A stretch of DNA of 7,414 bases. Origin: Candidatus Aminicenantota bacterium. GTDB taxonomy: Bacteria; Acidobacteriota; Aminicenantia; Aminicenantales; Aminicenantaceae. Location: NCBI GenBank assembly GCA_013139435.1, contig WTAW01000371.1:1-7414 (forward strand), in the 5' to 3' direction. A model generated the notes under the pieces. That model saw only the letters and a program-made list of their open reading frames with translations, did not search any database and was not told the DNA's origin. Below, piece by piece: positions 5,983-7,414 of the stretch; positions within the stretch are counted from its first letter, which is position 1; the number at the start of each line of letters is the position of its first letter. A program made the translations under genes and the position numbers.

Positions 5983-6011
5983 TTATATATCACTTTTGAT
6001 TATTTTGTCGT
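5982..6011 (-). promoter_or_regulatory. Candidate sigma70-type promoter for the HD gene
   Basis: A perfect TATAAT lies at 5987-5982 on the minus strand. ACGACA (6011-6006, four of six matches to TTGACA) lies 18 nt upstream, overlapping the end of the propeller gene's 3' flank. The predicted start near 5975 leaves a leader of about 70 nt that contains the TGTGGA repeats and the ribosome binding site. Confidence 0.4.
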
Positions 6012-6026
6012 CTTTATTCTCAGCAT

Positions 6027-7414
6027 TTAAGCATCGTCGTTTTTTTTCTGTGTAATGCTGTAAAAAACATTCGATTTAACTTTTTCGACGCCATCATCCG
6101 CAGAAACGTGGATAACGTATAGCCCTTCTTTTGCAGGAATCCACGTCCAATTGTTCTCTTCAGAATAATCCAAAACGATTTTTCGCCTTCCGGGCACAAA
6201 TATGTACATATGGGTAAAAAAAGCAAGTTTATACGCACGTTGCAGGCTGAACTCGTACTTGGGAGAAGACATCCCCCGGGACGTCGCTGTAAAGCCGATC
6301 TCTGTTCCAAGCTGTTGCGGTGAATCCTTGGATAATGCCAAAACGACTGCAGCATCCTCCTTTTGGATCAAAAAAGGGATCTCTGTTCCGGCCTTTTCCT
6401 TTTCATCGGTCAAGGTCACTCCAATGCTATAGATCCCCGCCTCCTCTGGAAACCACTCCCAACTAGTCTCCTCTGATTTCTCCTGGACGATCCGTTTCTC
6501 TTCCTCTTTTCCGAGTAGAACAAAGATGTATGGATTAAGGGGCCACTTGACCAAAGGCGTAAGAGAGAACTCGTATTCAGGCAAATAGAACCCTGAGGGG
6601 GTAGCAGTGACCACGATATTTTCGTTGATCTTCTGGGGCGAGCTCTTGGAAAACGACAATTCAACCGCGATCAATTTCCGAAAATAAAGCAATGTCCCCT
6701 GGTCTGACTCTGGCTTGTAACGGTTAACCAACATGTATGGGTCACACCATATTGGATTCGACCGCATCTCATCTGACCCCTGGAGCTCCCCAATTTTTTC
6801 TCCGGTCTTCACATCAAAGCTCATCAGAAGAGAAGAGAGTGAGGTGACCACGATCCTCTCATTGACGATCATAAGATGATAGAAAGCGCGCGAAGGGATC
6901 ACACTCCACCACAGAATATCCCCCCCTTTTTTATTCAAACAGTAAAGGACATTATCCATACAAGCGAAAAACCCTCTTTTTTCGTGAAAAATCGGAGGGA
7001 CAAGGAGCTCTCCTCCTGTTCTGACTCTCCATCTCCTCTTCCGTTTCTTCAAGTCTAAACATAAAATCTCCCTGTCTCCGGAACCAAGGTAAACATAATC
7101 ACCGTCCACAGCGAGAGTTGCCCCGATCTTGCCACCGGTCGCAAATTTATGGATCAGATTGCCTGCAGGACTCAGGACATAGAGATTGTGGTCATCACTG
7201 CCAAAGATGATCTTCCCGTCGGAAACGACAGGATTTGACCGGATGGCATCCTCAGCTTTGAATGCCCACTTTCTCTCACCCTTGAGAATATCGATAGCGA
7301 GAAACCAGCCTGAATCCGTTCCCACACAGACATTTTCCTTGAATTCAGTGATGCGGCTCGTAAGGTCTTCTCCGATGACTCTCTGCCAGAGGATATCTCC
7401 TTCCCCTGTGAGAC
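6027..7414 (-). CDS. PQQ-like beta-propeller protein with two C-terminal Ig-like repeats (5' partial)
   Basis: The frame stays open to the window edge: codons from 7326 to 7414 read on without a stop and continue the repeat pattern (ending ...GDILWQRVIG, then VCVGTDSGWFLAID). The GTG at 7325 is therefore internal and the true start lies outside. The upper part shows PQQ-type propeller blades: WxFKAEDAIRSNPVVSDGKI, IFGSDDHNLYVLS, GATLAVDGDYVYLGSGD and LYCLNKKGGDILWWS. Each has the blade pattern of a G-S/T-x-D turn followed by 'LYxLd...G...W'. After about 6680 come two tandem domains of about 90 residues (roughly 6660-6375 and 6352-6045). Both have SPQ near the start, TATxxG, YEFSL, a WxW (SWEWFP, NWTWIP) and G[IL]Y.I.V, a beta-sandwich of the bacterial Ig-like/triple-tyrosine type. 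Such propellers usually act as scaffolds or outer-membrane or periplasmic sensors; no enzyme residues are visible. Localisation cannot be judged without the N terminus. Confidence 0.75.
   Translation of the reverse strand, partial: LTGEGDILWQRVIGEDLTSRITEFKENVCVGTDSGWFLAIDILKGERKWAFKAEDAIRSNPVVSDGKIIFGSDDHNLYVLSPAGNLIHKFATGGKIGATLAVDGDYVYLGSGDREILCLDLKKRKRRWRVRTGGELLVPPIFHEKRGFFACMDNVLYCLNKKGGDILWWSVIPSRAFYHLMIVNERIVVTSLSSLLMSFDVKTGEKIGELQGSDEMRSNPIWCDPYMLVNRYKPESDQGTLLYFRKLIAVELSFSKSSPQKINENIVVTATPSGFYLPEYEFSLTPLVKWPLNPYIFVLLGKEEEKRIVQEKSEETSWEWFPEEAGIYSIGVTLTDEKEKAGTEIPFLIQKEDAAVVLALSKDSPQQLGTEIGFTATSRGMSSPKYEFSLQRAYKLAFFTHMYIFVPGRRKIVLDYSEENNWTWIPAKEGLYVIHVSADDGVEKVKSNVFYSITQKKNDDA

Noticed and set aside
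6020..6355. A 111-codon open frame on the minus strand in another frame of the propeller gene
   Set aside because: It overlaps the second Ig-like repeat of the propeller protein, has a composition typical of frame shadows and no domain.

Overview
All seven genes in this 7.4 kb window lie on the minus strand, so transcription runs from high to low coordinates. The sequence has mid-range G+C and strong GGAGG-type ribosome binding sites on most genes. The content points to a strictly anaerobic bacterium: a tungsten/molybdenum-pterin aldehyde oxidoreductase with a four-cluster ferredoxin subunit, its own MoaD-like protein, and a bacterial deoxynucleoside kinase. My best guess is a Desulfobacterota-like sulfate reducer or syntroph. 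This is inferred from gene content and protein style, not from a marker gene.

Layout in transcription order. (1) 7414-6027: the 3' part of a PQQ-type beta-propeller protein ending in two tandem Ig-like repeats; its 5' end lies outside the window. (2) 5902-5357: an HD-superfamily predicted metal-dependent phosphohydrolase with its own candidate promoter and a cluster of TGTGGA repeats in its leader. (3) 5239-3611: 1-pyrroline-5-carboxylate (glutamate semialdehyde) dehydrogenase of the ALDH4A1-like group. (4) 3460-3035: a polyferredoxin with four [4Fe-4S] motifs. It overlaps by 8 nt (5) the AOR-family large subunit at 3042-1123, which is followed 31 nt later by (6) a MoaD/ThiS-like sulfur carrier at 1091-852 ending in Gly-Gly. 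After a terminator-like hairpin and a good sigma70-type promoter comes (7) a divergent deoxynucleoside kinase at 736/718-59.

Genes 4-6 form one operon: the polyferredoxin would carry low-potential electrons to or from the tungsto/molybdo-pterin enzyme, and the MoaD-like protein would help make the pterin dithiolene. The dehydrogenase just upstream, in the same orientation 150 nt away, makes or uses an aldehyde (glutamate 5-semialdehyde). This raises the idea that NAD-linked and ferredoxin-linked aldehyde oxidation work on the same or related substrates; that link is inference. The kinase appears to be a separate transcription unit.

Points that most merit a second look: the dehydrogenase/AOR/polyferredoxin/MoaD arrangement, the loss of both signature LID arginines in the kinase, and an 11-bp repeat shared by the promoter regions of the HD and dehydrogenase genes. 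I saw no RNA genes, CRISPR arrays, insertion sequences or integrases, and no stretch over 300 bp lacks a gene.
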